Assembly (NCBI GenBank): GCA_025558095.1
Contig: JAIVFI010000005.1
Span: 682,001-746,000 of the forward strand
DNA length: 64,000 nt
Origin: Hyaloraphidium curvatum
Lineage: Eukaryota > Monoblepharomycota > Hyaloraphidiomycetes > Hyaloraphidiales > Hyaloraphidiaceae
Direction: 5' to 3'
Both the position numbers and the translations under genes were made by a program. The notes under the pieces are model-generated. The model was not told where the DNA came from and did no database searches. It was given only the letters and a program-made list of their open reading frames with translations. Shown here piece by piece: positions 23,501 through 36,994 of this stretch. Each line of letters starts with the position of its first letter. The first letter of the stretch is position 1.

Positions 23501-26500
23501 CGTTTGCCGAGAACTGCTTCAGGTAAGGCGCACTGACACGGTTTCCTCGAATGCTGGGCCATTGACTTTGCTGCGTTCAGACTGGGAACACTGCGTCGGC
23601 GCTTTGTGCGATGCAAGCACCAAGCGCGTATTGTGCGACGGACTTGCGTCTCTGTATTCTCTTGACCGTGTTAGCGACGCCGGCAAAGAGGATCTGTCAT
23701 GGATTGAGGCTGGCCTCCCGGTGGGTCGGGTTCCGGTTCGTTGGTTTCGCGAGCTGACATCGAACCGCGGTCTAGCTCGTGCGCAAGGCCATTTCGGAAG
23801 AACCAAGCGCCGATCAACGCCGAGATGCTGCATCACGGTTGCTATCTTGGCCGTTGCTGGACTTGGTGGTCCTTCGCGATCGCAGTGCCTTGCTGCGCTG
23901 GGTGCTCGCAACCGACGCGGTGGGGAAATTCGGGATAGCGTGCCGCCGCAGTTTCTGATCTACATTGTAGCGTTCGGCGGACGACAAGGCGATTCTGGCT
24001 GGGCACCTCAAGCTGCACATCGCCAGGGAACTGGGCCTTTCTTCGTTTTCGTTCGTTGACAGCGCAAGGCTCCTTCAGGTCGTATGGTCACTTGAATCCG
24101 CAGGCAAGTCCTTCGCAGTTCTGCGAAGCGGGCGGATCTGATCGTGGACCCCATTCACAGACAACGACTTGACCGCTTTGGCTGACCTACGGCACGATCT
24201 TGTTCTCGGATGGCTTCGCGCTTTGTGGGAAGGTGCCTTCAACGCTCGCCAGGACGGGAGCAGCAACACGGATACGGTGGTTCGTTACTCGTGTAGGTGA
24301 CTTATCAATCGTGCTGACACGTGCATCCGCATCATCCTCCAGGGACGACACCAGACGCACGTTCGCGGGCCACCACATGTCTACGGTGCTGCGTTCGTGC
24401 ACCATGTCAACCACCTTCTGTTGGTTTTCGTTATTCGATGACACGCGAGATTGTTCTGACATCTGTGAATACCGCAGGCAGCGAGTGCAGAACGCGCCGA
24501 TGGAGGATCTCTTGGCCATGCGGCATGCCTTCGACGCTGCAAAGGTCGGACTGGCCACTGCAGTGACGTCCGTGCACGACATGCATCTGGCCGAAATGGA
24601 CTTGCTAGCCTCTTGCGCCTCCCAGGTACGCAATCACAGCATGAGAAACGCCCGGATAACATTGTTGATCTCGTCACCGCAATTCAGGTTCTCGACTGTT
24701 GTGCTCAGTTCCCAAAGTTTGATCGCGGCTTGCTGAACGGGCTGCGAGACAACCTTGAGCGGAGCAGCTCCGCGTTTCGTCTGTTCCAAAGTTGCGGATC
24801 ACTCCTCGATCCTATAATCCAACCGCTCCCCGAGGACTGGCGTATTTTGTGCGGAGATCCCTGGCTTGCCGTTGCTGTTGAAGGCGTCACGTCTGCCGTA
24901 ACCCTGCTGGCCGGGATGGACGCCGCAGAGGAGGAAACCAGGATGGAAAGAGGCTCGTGCTGGATTCTCCTCGCCCTCGCAATCCTGCGGTTCATCGTGC
25001 CCATGATCCCCGTGGACCCTGCGTCCGACGCTTCTATGGAGTGCGCGCTGTTGGAGGACGAACTGGTGGACCTTCGGGCGCGCAAGGGTCTTGCGGATCT
25101 GGACGTCCTTCTTGGCAGCAAGACCACCGTTGGAATCGCAGTCTCCGATATCGACGTGGAGCACATCAGCAACGCCTTTGATGCAGCAAGGAGGCGAGCC
25201 CCTTTGCGTCCCCCAAGATCCGTCCTAGCGCAGATGTTTCAGGACCTCAGGAGCTTTGGGCTGGAGTTTCTCGGTCGTTCGCCCGACCATTCGAGGATCC
25301 TCATTTTGCGGAGCGCTCTTTTGAATTTCGTTGCCGAAGGCACCGCAGCATCGGCGGAGGTGTCGGTGATGCAGGACATGCTCGATCGCGTCTGTGATCG
25401 GCTCTCGGCGTACAGCGATTGCCGGGACGTGGTGGACCCGGTGCGGGCGCATGTCTTGTGGCTGAAGCATGGCCTCGCTTTGCTTGCATCGGCTCCTGCA
25501 CTTCGTCGGTCTGCAGAAGAGCGCGGACCGTTCCGTTGGATGCGTTTCCCCTCTGTTCAAGACCACGAGCCGCTCGATTCTGGCAGATTGGCCGAACCTC
25601 GTGACTTTGATCGCACACTGCTCTTCAACACTGTGGCTGCGTACCGCATGGTAGCGGCTTACCGTGGCGAACCCATTGCATTGCTTGGTGCACTGCATAC
25701 GCTGCTGGGTTCCACGGCCGACATTTGCATTGCAAACGAGGCACGAGACAGGGAAGCTGAAGGGGCCAAAGACGGCTCAATCTACCGTTACAGAGAAGAC
25801 GCGGCCGGAGACGACGAGAAAGTCCGAGAACTTTTTCCTGACTACGCGGTCGACGTGAAGGACTTGGCTGACCAGGACGTCGCTGCCGGCAATGTCCAAA
25901 GTGGCGATCCAACAGTGAATGGCACGGGTGCTCGGCGTTCGACCGGGCAGCCCGACAACTACTGGGAACTTGCTGCCGTTCATTCTCTGGCCATTGGAAT
26001 CGCCTCGGGTCGCCAGGGCGATGCGCATCTGAAGCCATTGGTGGTCCCTTCGGAAGTTGCGGCATTTGGTGTCGGCCTCTCTGCTTTCTCCGTCGCGCTA
26101 GGAGACACAGAGGACCCGATTCTCCTGCCTGCATCGGTGGATCGAGACTGCTTCTACGGTCTGTGTCTTGCTGTGGCCGATGGTGCGGTGAAGATAGGTG
26201 CGAATGGCGGGCTGGGCGGGGAGCCGCTGCCTTCGCTTGGGGAGGCGCTCGGACGCCCACACAACTTCTATGAAGATCCCAACGTCGCAGAAGCTAGACT
26301 TGCACTCGAACCTTTGGTTTCCTTACGCACAAGAGTACGCGATCTCCTGGCCACGTGGCCGGACCACGCTGTGCTCCTCGACTTGGACCGAATCTGTGGT
26401 CGCGTGGCATCGTTTGCCTTGTCTGCACCCGTCATGAAGTTCTTGACGGGTTTCGAGCTAATTCTGCGCAAATGTGACGATTGGGAATCGTACGCCAGCC

Positions 26501-29500
26501 GGGAAGTATCGATCAGACGGCAAATGGACGACCTGTCGTCAATGGTCATCCGCTGGCGAAAGCTTGAGCTGCAATCGTGGAAGGACTTGTTGCTATGGGA
26601 GGACCATAAGTGTGCGAGGACGACGTCAAAGCTGTGGCCGCACCTCTGGACCAGTTTGCTCGGGTGGTCGCTCAGTGATCGTGGAGAGCATGTTCCCGAG
26701 GAAGGCGACGTATCTTCCTTGGTTGCCACGCTCGACCAGTTCATGCTCTCGGCAACTGCGGGGGAGTTTGCAGAGCGTCTCCGCTTGCTCGGCACGTTCC
26801 GCACACACTTGATTGAGCTCGAGCGACTTGAGTTGCGCTCGGATCTGCGACGTGTTGTTCAATTGCTGAGCAACCTGGCCAGCTACTATGCACCGTTGGC
26901 AAGCTACGTGGCCAACCAGATTTCGCATCGTCGGCAGACCATAGAGAAGGAACTCAATGACTACGTTCGTATTGCCTCATGGAAAGACGTCAGCGTGTTT
27001 GCGCTGCGCGAAAGCGCGGTACGCACGCATCACCAGCTGTTCAAGTTCGTGAAGCGCTATCGGGAGGTTTTGGACGTGCCTATGGTTGCCATGGTGCAGC
27101 AGTATCTTGCGGCAGGTTTGGAAGCGCCCAAGCAACTCCCTGTCGCGCTGGACCAAGGCCGGACGGAGTTTGCCACTGATTCGTTGGGACATGACGATGC
27201 TGTTATTGACGTGGCGCTATCTGCGAGGCTCGGCAGTCACCGCCTCCCGGAAGTTCCTCGTTTGCTTCCCAAAATCCGTTCCGTCGGCAATAGCGTGCTT
27301 CGAGGCCTTCACGAACGTTGCGCTTCGACGGAATGGGACGAATTCGCCACGGACATTATCCGGACTACGACCACGTTCGCGGCGGAGTCCAAGGCGCTCG
27401 ATGCAAGCAACGTGCCCGGTCGGAGCAACATGAAGGCAGTGAGGAAGAAGGCGCTTGTGGATCTTTTCCGGCACATGCAGTGGCTCGGTTTATCCGCCCG
27501 ATCTGCCCCAAACGCAGAAGTTGAGGCAACCGCAAAGGTTCTCACCAGTCAGAGGCCTTTGTTCGATGAAGGCTTGCTGGAGCCCGTGAGGATCCGTATG
27601 CGCGAGCATTCGGGATGGGAGGCGGCAGATCGGTACTTCTTTGCTGTCCATTCTTCAATCTCCAAGCTACAGGGCTTACTGGGCAGGCGATCTCCCGATT
27701 TGACGGACTCGGAAGCAAGCAGAGCGCTCAACTTCGCGCGCAACCTTTTCTCGCTGTTGCTGCACCAACGTAACCAGCTCGCTGTGATCGAGGAGCAACT
27801 TTCGTCCATGTCGACCCTTTCCGATCTGTTCAGGGCTGGATTCCGCGCTGGACCCGACATGTCCGTTCTGGAATGGCGAGCAGCTTCTGATTTTGCTTTG
27901 GTGCGCACAGCCGTGCACTCTCTCGAGACCATTCGTTCCATCCACACCCAAGTCAATCACTTGTTTGCGGCATTACCGGAGAGGTTCCCCAAAGCGGACC
28001 GGATCAGACGGTTGCTGACCGTGGATGTGGAACAGATTCTGGGGTCTTTAAAGGCGCTTCTCCCCGCCGGTGGCGGTGAAATGCAGGCGGGCGGGCTCGT
28101 GTTTGAGGATCTGGATTCCTTAGTGAATCGGGCCGTGCAACTCATACGAGACGTCGGAAAGGGAGCAAACCTTGCAGTGTCAGAGGACCCAGAGAACGCC
28201 AGCCTCTATCGATCCATACAGGAACACGCCAGCAACATGGAGGCACCGCTGCTTCGGCATCGTAGTGCCGCCGTTGAGGCCGAAACAGAGGACAGTGATT
28301 GGACACTTCTTGCAGCCCGGATCGACGGACTTATTGATCAGATCTTGATCAGCTATCAAGCATCGCTAGCCGAAGTGAAGGACGAGGAAGCAGGTGACGA
28401 TGAAGTCGACCAGTACGGACTGGCGCATCGCCAGCTCTTGATATCGCATGCGCTGGTGAACGAATGGGCTCGCAAAGCTCGACTTGCAGAGGTGAAAGAT
28501 TACAGTGCGACCTTCGTGAGCTACCTTCGCAACCTGGATTTGCCCGCAACTGGACGAGACTCGCGCCGGAACGTGGGCTCCATGCTTGGGGCGGTTCGAC
28601 TGGTTTACATCGCCTTCGAGGACCACTGCAATCGGTCCTTCGTGGAGCTTTTGCGGCTCCACAGAGCTTTCTGCAAGCTTTCACACGTACTCTGCCAGAC
28701 CTTTACCGGGCTCTTTGAGAATGGCTTCTGCCTCCCGACGGTCACGGAAACCGCGGCGAGGGACGAAGAGAAAGGGCAATCGGGAGCTGGATTTGGAGAC
28801 GGCAGCGGGGAGCGAGATGTTGGCGACCAGGTCGAGCACGAGGATGAGCTCGAGGGCGGTCGCGATGAGGGAGGTCGAGACAACTCGGGGGGCAAAGAGA
28901 TGCAGGCTCGGTCTTCTGAGGACAAGGACGACGTCTCGGTGTCCGAGGACTTTGAAGGCGACCTCGGTGACGTCGACGAGAAGCAGACGGAGGACGAGCC
29001 GCGGCAAGGGGAGGCCGATGCGGAAGAGCAAATGGGAGATGTCGGTGCGGATGGTCCGGAACGAGTGGACGAAGAGCTGTGGAACGCGATCGACGAACAG
29101 GGTGGGGAAAGCGGCGAGGAGCAAAACGCTGACAAGCCGGACGGCGGAAGTGCCGAAAAGGCCAGCCCGGAAGATCGACTGGAGAATGCAAGGGATGACG
29201 CCGCTGGCGGTGACGATGCATCCCTCGACGGGGAGGCCGAAACGGCAGCAGCAAGAGATCCGACATTGGAAGCGGAGAACGAAGGCGAGATGCGAGAGAA
29301 GCTGGGGTCGCCAGAGGATGACCAAGACATGCGAGACGATGGCGAGCCCCATGAGGACACGGCATCCAACGAGGGTCTGGATGGTGACGAAGAGATGGAG
29401 GTCGAAGGTGAAGAAGGCCAGATGGATCGGGAGGAGGGAGGACGCGACTCCGTCGCAGGCGACTCCGCCGAAGTGGACCAAGAAGCTCCGGAACCCCAGG

Positions 29501-31410
29501 GGGAGTTGCCATCGCAGGATCTCGATCTGGGAATGACTCCCGACGAAGAGGACGCAAGATCGGAAGCCAGTGCTTGCCAACTTGACGACGAGGCTGGGCA
29601 GAGTGGCAACGAGGACGCGGGCGCTCAGGCGGCTGGAGAGAGCGCAGTCAACCTCGCGGATCCTGATACCAAGAGCGCACGAAGTGCCCCTCCGTCGTCC
29701 GGTGCCGGGGCTTCAGCCCCAAACGCATCGTTGGATGAAGGAGGAGCGGCAGATTTCCAGGCAAAAGCGGCGCCGCATCCTCCCGAGCAAGACAACAGTA
29801 ACGAAGTGACCTCGGATGGTGACGCGCAATTCAGGGACACGCCGAATCCGTCTCGAAGTCTTGGCGATGCCAAGAGGGCGTGGAAGCGGAAGCTTCAAGT
29901 CATCGAACGAGAGCAACGGAGTAAGCGGAATGCGTTTCCGAACCTGGAAACCTCTCTGATGTGCTCAAGCAGCGCAAGCCGATGGCCGCAACGATCCGGA
30001 ATCTGAGCAAGGAGGCAGCCTATTCGAGCACATACCGATGGACGCTGTGACTGGCTCGACGACACAGACGCTCGGTGCCGCCGAGAAGGAACAGCTGGAA
30101 TCGAGCGCGGTAGATGAGCGTGAATCGCGCGAAATCGGAGGCTCAAGCAACCAGCACCTGGACGTTGCAAGGGATGTGCTCCCCGAGGATGATGCCGCTA
30201 GCACCGATGCAGCAGCCCCGCTGAGTTCCCTCAGAAAGGACGCGCGCGGTGGAAGCGAGGATGAGGCTGCTGCCGAAGAGGATCAAGGAGCATCCCAAGA
30301 TGCCACTCGCGCTGACGATGAACAGAGCGCGCGCCCTCGCTCGCTTGCTGTGTCGAATGCGAAGCAGTCTGCATTCGGCGATGATGCAGAGGACAGCAAG
30401 GTTGACAACGCACCGGCGGAGCCAGACGAGGCGTTGAGGACGGAGCTCGAGGCAACCGAAAGCTTCGGAGACGGCGCCGAGCATGACAACGCCCGCAGAA
30501 CTTGGGCGCAGTTCGAAAATCGAACTGCCCACCTGTCGTCTTCTCTGGCCGAGCAGTTGAGATTGATCTTGGAACCAACGTTGGCCTCGCAACTCCGCGG
30601 CGACTACAAGACCGGGAAGCGTCTAAACATGCGCAAGATCATTCCATACATCGCGAGCTCGTTCAAAAAGGACAAGATATGGTTGCGGCGGACACGGCCC
30701 AACAAGAGGCAGTACCAGGTCATGATTGCGGTCGACGACTCCAAGTCTATGGCAGAATCCCGATCGGTGGAGCTCACGTACCAATCGGTGGCGGTCATAT
30801 CGAAAGCTCTGTCGAACATTGAAGCCGGGCAGCTCGCGATCGCGCGCTTTGGAGAGGACGTTCGCCTGCTCCACGACTTTGATTCGCCGTTCAACACGGA
30901 TTCCGGAGCATCAGTGATCCGCCGTTTCACGTTCCAGCAATCGCGCACCGACGTCAGATTCCTGCTGCAGCAGTCGCTGGCCATCTTCAGCAACGCGAGG
31001 ACCTCCGCTTCCGCCGGGATTGGCAAAGCTGCGGACCTGTGGCAGCTTTTGATCGTGGTTTCGGACGGCATCTACGAGGACCACCCGGCCGTCAGGTCGC
31101 TTGTGCAGCAGGCCGCGGAGCGAAAGGTGCTCGCCCTTTTCGTGGTGATCGACAATCGCTTGGAGAAGGATTCGGTGCTTTCAATGACGAACGTAAGCTA
31201 CTCATATGTCGACGGGAAGCCGGCCATCAAGTTCAACCGGTGAGGGTTGACAGATCCGCGCGAGATTGTCTCAACTCACCCTCGTCTGTCCTCAGCTACA
31301 TGGATACCTTCCCGGCGGAATACTACGTTGTGCTGAGGGACATTGAAAGTCTGCCTTCAGTGCTTTCCTCGGCGCTGCGGCAGTTCTTCATGGCATCCGC
31401 CTCTGATTGA
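14576..31410 (+). CDS. MDN1: Midasin, giant AAA ATPase of 60S ribosome assembly
   Basis: About 16.8 kb encoding roughly 5,300-5,400 residues, in line with yeast Rea1 (4,910) and human MDN1 (5,596). Six Walker A motifs mark the AAA ring: GPTGSGKT (~16150), GETGAGKT (~17220), GPTSSGKT (~18580), GDTGCGKT (~19440), GSPGVGKT (~20655) and GPQGSGKT (~21585). A long helical linker follows, then an acidic Asp/Glu tail (~28750-29850) and a C-terminal MIDAS domain with DDSKSMAES (~30740) and VVSDGIYED. Midasin strips assembly factors (Ytm1, Rsa4) from pre-60S particles. Introns I can place by frame include 16212-16262, 29921-29972 and 31240-31295; several more lie between 14950 and 15900 and between 23525 and 24640, where the exact joins are less sure. 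Confidence 0.95.
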
Positions 31411-31447
31411 GCTTTTGTATTGAACGCTGAAGAGCCAAATGTATCCA

Positions 31448-33215
31448 CTATCTGCGTATCATGGCATCTCGGCCGGCGCCGACGCCGATCCACTCCACTG
31501 CGGGCCGACCCATCAGAACAGTCCGATGCCTTGCCGCCAGACACGGAGGACCCACTTTTGACCCCCATAAGCTCTTCGATGCGCTCCACGTACTTTCTGG
31601 CGTTCGCGGGGAGTTCATCGTACCTCCTCACCTTGCTAATGTCGGTCTGCCAGCCAGGCAAGGTCTCGTACTCGACCTCTACCTTCGCAAGTACGCCCAG
31701 GTCCGCTGCGACGCACGGACGTTGGTGGCAGGTTCGGGAAGGCGTCAGGACTTGCACACACCAGGGAAGGCTTCGAGCCGCTTTCCATTTAGCTTGTAAG
31801 CAACTCCGATCTTGATCTCGGGGAGCTGGTCCAGCACGTCCAGCTTTGTAAGGTTGACACTGGAGGCAGACCAATTGGCATCAATTGCGCCGCTGCTCAC
31901 AGGCCAGGTTGACCGACCTGGAGTAATCGTTGATCATGTGGCTCCAGCGCAACACCACCATGTCGAGCCAGCCGCATCTGCGCTTGCGACCAGTTGTGAC
32001 CCCGACCTCGAAGCCCACCTTTTGAAGGTGCTCCCCAATGTCCTTTGCGGCTCGCGTCAGCTTCGCTCCTCGTCATCAGGCGCAAACTGGGGCTCCTTAC
32101 GTTGAGCTGCTCTGTCGGAAAAGGTCCGGCGCCTACGCGCGTCGTGTAGGCCTTTACGACGCCAAACACCTTGCCAATGCGGCTCGGCGCCACTCCCAAG
32201 CCCGTGCAAACGCCTCCCACCCCGGTGTTTGACGACGTCACAAAGGGGTATGTGCCTGGTGTGGCGGAGATGAGGTACTGAGAAAAGAAGGAGTGTGGGA
32301 CGGTCCCTGCCCACCGAAGTCAATGTCGAGCATGATGGCGTTGGCACCCTCCACAAGGATCTTCTTCCCCTCGGTATAGGCCTTGTAGAGATAAGTCACC
32401 GAATCAATAACGTACGGGCGAATCCTTTCCGCGTAGCCCTGACAGGTTTCAAACGTAAGCCCGGTGTCGGATGATCCCCCAAACGGGCAAACCTTGTACC
32501 GCGCGATCTCCGCGTCCACGTCGTACTCGAAGTTGCCGAATCGCTTTTTCTTGTTTGCGACCATCGATCGCACCCTCCTTTCGAACTCGGGGAAATCCTC
32601 CACGAGGTGGTGGACGCGAACCCCGGAACGGCTTGCCTTGGAGCTGTACGTTGGGCCAATGCCTTTCTTGGTCGTTCCGATGCTGGAGCCCCCGAGCTCC
32701 ACTTCCTTCAGGCCATCAATCATCTGATGGACGTCGAGAACCAGATGGGATCTATCCGAGAGGAACAGACGCCCTGCGCAGGAGATCCCTGTGCGACGCC
32801 GTTGTCACCCAGCTGTCAGGGCGTGAGTGTCAACCATCCCTGCCTTTCTTCTCCGTGGTTTCCAGCTCCTGAAAGAAGGATGGCAGGTGCGTCACAACGC
32901 CGTTCCCGACGATGGAAATGCAGTTGGGCTGCACGAGGCCGGAGGGCAGCATGTGGAAGTCGAACTTGACCCCGTCCACGACGATGGTGTGCCCGGCATT
33001 GTTGCCACCCTAGAAACCGTAGCAGCAACGTGATGCGCAGTACCGGATGTCGGCAATTCCGCGAGGTGTCAGGGCCCGACTAGGTAGCAGGGTCAGGGAC
33101 CAACCTGGCAACGGACGACGATGTCCACGTCCTCGCAGAGCACATCAACCAACTTGCCCTTGCCCTCGTCTCCCCATTGGCTGCCGAGCACCACGTCTAT
33201 CGGTTGCGGGGCCAT
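31448..33215 (-). CDS. ADSS: Adenylosuccinate synthetase
   Basis: The minus-strand gene starts [20 protein letters not shown] at 33215, the GTP-binding P-loop of the family. After intron 33010-33104 the product continues with [19 protein letters not shown] (IMP/metal loop). Further exons carry [60 protein letters not shown] and, after intron 31498-31555, the C-terminal [14 protein letters not shown]. The enzyme joins IMP and aspartate using GTP in AMP synthesis. At least six introns are needed; the inner ones I did not place to the base. Its stop is 37 bases from the midasin stop, tail to tail. Confidence 0.93.
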
Positions 33216-33366
33216 TTGGCCGGCGATTCAGCCGGGGCCGCCGACGTTTGCTTGTGGGGGCCGGCACTGGCGGCGGGCGCTGCGGCGGCGCGCGTCGCGC
33301 GCACAGGTGGCCGGGCCAACTTCTCTCCCTCTTCGCCCGCGATGTCCACGCGGCGCGGTCTCCACC
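33216..33366. promoter_or_regulatory. Shared upstream region of ADSS and SNF5
   Basis: 151 bases between divergent start codons, GC-rich, with no visible TATA box. A bidirectional promoter is inferred from spacing. The plus frame is open through it, but the ADSS reading here is certain, so the SNF5 ATG at 33367 is the better start. Confidence 0.4.
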
Positions 33367-36184
33367 ATGGCAAACTACAGCAGCTTTGAGGAGCTCTTCA
33401 ACCTGCCGCCCGGCCCGGAGAGTGCGTCGCGCGGCGGCACGGCTTCTTCCGGGCCGGGCGGGGACGGCCCGCAGCCGCGCGTGCACGCCGGGGGCGGCGA
33501 TGCAAACGCAGCGCTCCTTGCGGCACTCAGCTCCGCGGCTGCGGCGCGTGCGCGGCCCGCCCGCGCCCTCGAAGCTGCGACCAACGGCCTGGGCGTCGCG
33601 GGCTCCGGGGGAGCAACGTTTCAACCGGACCGCCCGGCGGCCGTTCCCTTCGCGCGGACGCAGGACCCCGGTCTGCCTGCCGACGTTGACCAGCAAGATG
33701 CGAACTCGGCGGCCAACGGCAGGACGGCGCAGGGCGGCACTGGCGGCACGAAGCGGAACCCCCAGTTCCAAGACATTCAGAAGAGCTTGAAGCGGCCTCG
33801 GCGAGACGCGGAAGCCGTGTCAAACGGGGATTTTGGCGACACGGGAATGCTGGATTCGACCATGGCGGACACCGTTGTGGATGTCGCGTCCGCAGCCGAC
33901 GGCGATCTGCCAAGACCCACCGGCGCCGGAGACCCTCCTCGGACACCGAATGGCGACGTTTTGGCCTTTCGGAGTCAAAAATCCGCCGCGTGGGGCAGCA
34001 CTCGCCCTGCTGTATCGTTCTTCTTGGATTTTCAAGAAGCCTCCAATGTTTCCCCGCCGCCTAGCGCCTCGGTGCCGAAGCCCAAGCGCCAGGTCGCACT
34101 CTCGAAGCGTGCCCTCCAAGTATACCGCTTTCGCGAAGAGTACAATTCGGAGGCTCTCCAGCGTCAGCTGGCGTTCAACGAGCGTCTCATGGAGGAGAAG
34201 CAGGCCGAGGCCAAAGACGTGGAAGGCTCCAACAGTGCTCGAAACAACGTGGTGCAAGATGCAAAGGTCCAGGCTGCCGTTTCCGGCCGGCGCAGCGGCC
34301 AAGGAAATGCTCCCCGCTCACGACCGGCCTTTGAGGTCGTGCTGCCTCGGCAACGGAAGGCGTGGAGGAAGATGTCGCGGGATCTGTTCGTGTAGTGGGT
34401 TCCCGGATGGATTGCGCGGCGCTGGGAGGTGTTCATTTCGCCTTCATTAGCTCCGAGGACCAGGTCAAGGACGTAGCGGAGCGGGAAGAGCTGCTTGTGC
34501 CGATTCGGCTCGACGTTGAGTTCAATGGGTTCAGGCTGAGGGACACGTTCACCTGGAACATGAACGGTACGTCTCGTCGCGCGCCATGGGAGCGTCTCGA
34601 TTGAGTTCCTTGTCACGCTCGTAGATCCGCTCGTGAACCCGACCTCGTTTGCCGAGATCCTGTGCGAGGACCTCAAGGTCCCGGACAGCACCGTCTTTGT
34701 GCCCCTCATTGTCCAGCAGATCGTGGAACAGGTTGAGGACTACAGAGTGAACGCTCCTGTCGTCATTTTGGAGCGGAGCACCTTGACGGAAGGACGCATG
34801 GCCGAAGGAGCCGACGGGGACGACAAATGGGCGGACAATCTTGGCGAGCTGAGGATCCCCATTCACTTGAACATCGTCGTCGACAAGATGCATCTGCACG
34901 ATCTGTTCGAATGGGACGTGAGCTGTTGGCGCAACAGCCCCGAAGCCTTTGCGGAGATCCTTGTTCGCGAGGAGCGCCTCGATCCCGAGTTCAAGTGCGT
35001 GCCGCACCACGTGACCCCGGCGACACGTCTGACGCTGATTTCCTTGCAGGACCGCCATCGCACATCAGATCCGGGAGCAAGTGCAAAGCTTTGCAAAGAC
35101 TCTGATGCACGTGGGCTATGCTTTCGACGGATCTGCCGTGGAAGACGAGGAGGCTGCCGAAACCATGCTGGCCGCTGTCTCCACTCGGGACGGCGTCGCG
35201 AGAGACGCAAGGAGCCAGGCGCTGCACGGTCCCACACTCATCGAGCTTCGCCCGGACGAAATCGAGAGGCTGGAGAGGGAGCAGCGCGAGAGGGACAGCC
35301 GTCGGAAGCGCCGCGGAGGTCGAAGCCGGCGGTCCGCAGCTGCTCCGTCAGGAGCGGACCGAGATGGGACCCTGACGAACCGCTCGTTGCCCGAGATAGT
35401 CGTTCAAGGCAGTGTTCCTCCCGCGGAAGCAGCTCGGACCGGTGCTTCCTCTCCTTCGCTCGCGTCGGTTCCCGCGGAATCGGCGTCGGGGGGCAATCGC
35501 CGCAATCGCAGAGCGGCGGCTGTAGCGGCGGCCTCGGCCACAGCGGCCATGCTCGCCGCCGACCGCGCTTTGGACCGCGCCGAACGCGAAGGCCGCGACT
35601 TTGAATCCGACGACGAGGACGCATCTTCGGGGCGGAGTCCTGCCCCTCGCCCGATGGTGCCTCGCGGTATGTTAATGGCGTTTCGCAGTCGATCTATTGT
35701 TGCGAGCGACTGACTCCCCCCCCCCTTTCCAGCCCCCGCTGCAACCCCATTGGGTTACACGCTGCCCAACAACTACCAAGCGTTACGGACTCCGCTGGTC
35801 GCCCAGTCTGCTGCTGCTGCAGCTGCAGGAGCTGGGCAAGTGTTTCCTAGAGTCAGCCAGGACATTGCCAGTCGGGCCGAGGCAGTGGCAACGTTGATCT
35901 CACCGTACCAGGAGACGGTCGATGAACGGGAGCTCGCTCCTTGGCTGCAGGAAGCCCTGCTGATGCTCCGGCGGCAGTATCCCAACGATCTCTTCTCCAT
36001 AGCGCGGAGAGCACGGACCACCCAGGAAGTCGGCTTGCCGGATGATTCGTTGCTTCGCTTGCGCTGCCACGACTGCCCGGGACGGCAGTATGCCCTGGGA
36101 CCCCAGATGTCTCTGAGCAACTTTGAGGTGCACCTCAACAACAGGGCACATCGGCAGGCAGTGGCGTCCAGGGCGGCCCTGTAG
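33367..36184 (+). CDS. SNF5: SNF5/SMARCB1 family chromatin-remodelling subunit
   Basis: Five exons (introns 34395-34450, 34567-34624, 34995-35049, 35667-35732) join to 860 residues in one frame. The N-terminal ~330 residues are low-complexity. The SNF5 domain has its two repeats: the first begins REELLVPIRLDVEFNGFRLR with DTFTWNMND, the second ELRIPIHLNIVVDKMHLHD with LFEWDV. Between and after them are FAEILCEDL and FAEILVREE helices. The C-terminal part ends with RLRCHDCPGRQYALGPQ and FEVHLNNRAHRQAV, a zinc-like module found at the end of fungal Snf5/Sfh1 proteins. SNF5 is a core subunit of SWI/SNF (or RSC, as Sfh1) remodellers; which complex cannot be told here. Intron 4 has a long C-tract before its acceptor. 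Confidence 0.93.
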
Positions 36185-36994
36185 CTGGCACCGCAGTTGG
36201 GCGGCCAGAGGATCAAAGTTGGTGTGCGGAAGCTTATCTTTTGGGCACGGTGTTTTGTGGCTAGTTCCTGGATTTGTTGCAAGGCAGGCACGCTGAATCT
36301 AGAGCCATTGATCCATTCCTCCGAATCGCGCAGCCGCGAGCGGCGATTTCGACCGACAGTCCCGCGGAGTCTGGTTCACTGATTCCAGGTCGCGCGGCGA
36401 ATGGTCTCTGATTCCAGGTCGTTTGGCTGCTGGTATCGCCCCCCCCCCCCCGCCGCTACCTGCCATGTAGCTTTGCCGCGGAGCGGCCCGCGAGCGCCAG
36501 CGAGCCCCGCGCCAGCGGGCACGTACCCCACCGCCGCAGGCAGCAGGCGTATATGACTTTTCGCGGGCAGTTCTTTCCCCCGGGGACGGCCGCCGGCGGC
36601 GCGCGGGACTTGGACCTTGAGATGTAGGAGCATGCTTTTCATGCAATAAAACCCGTTGGGAAATGCATGGGTAGTGAGATCCCCTGCGGGGGGCTTCCGG
36701 GCCGGTGGTGGCCGGACCCCGGGTGGAGCGCGCGCCCAACACCCCCTCGCCCAAACCGGGCTCCCCGTCCACCCGGACGGCGCGTGCGTTCCTGTGCGGG
36801 GGCGGCGCGGCGCGGCGGCGGGACGAGGCGCGGTGGGGGCAACCCGGTGCCGCTCCCCGTCGGACGTCCCTCACGCGCTGCACCCCTCGCCGCCCCTCCC
36901 GCGCAGCCACTGTCGACGGCGGCGGACAGCAAAATGGCGGACATGAAGGGGGACGGCGGCGGAAACACGGCTGAGGGGTGGGAGGGCGGGCGGC
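36185..36994. other. Intergenic, very GC-rich stretch
   Basis: 810 bases after SNF5 with a C homopolymer near 36429-36441, one copy of the dispersed 32-base repeat and Arg/Gly/Pro-rich open frames on both strands, which I judge compositional. No gene supported. Confidence 0.5.
36364..36395. repeat. Dispersed 32-base repeat, copy 2 (inverted)
   Basis: Reverse complement of 13301-13332. A shorter partial copy, tctgattccaggtcg, follows within about 15 bases, so the core word occurs three times in the window. A long C-tract lies about 30 bases further on. Confidence 0.85.

Noticed and set aside
23525-24640. Broken frames suggesting midasin is a pseudogene
   Set aside because: Frames rejoin over GT-AG introns of 50-60 bases (for example from 23527 and from about 23719), as elsewhere in the gene.
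28605-29609. Long Ser/Pro-rich minus-strand ORF
   Set aside because: Mirror image of midasin's acidic Asp/Glu tail; composition artefact.
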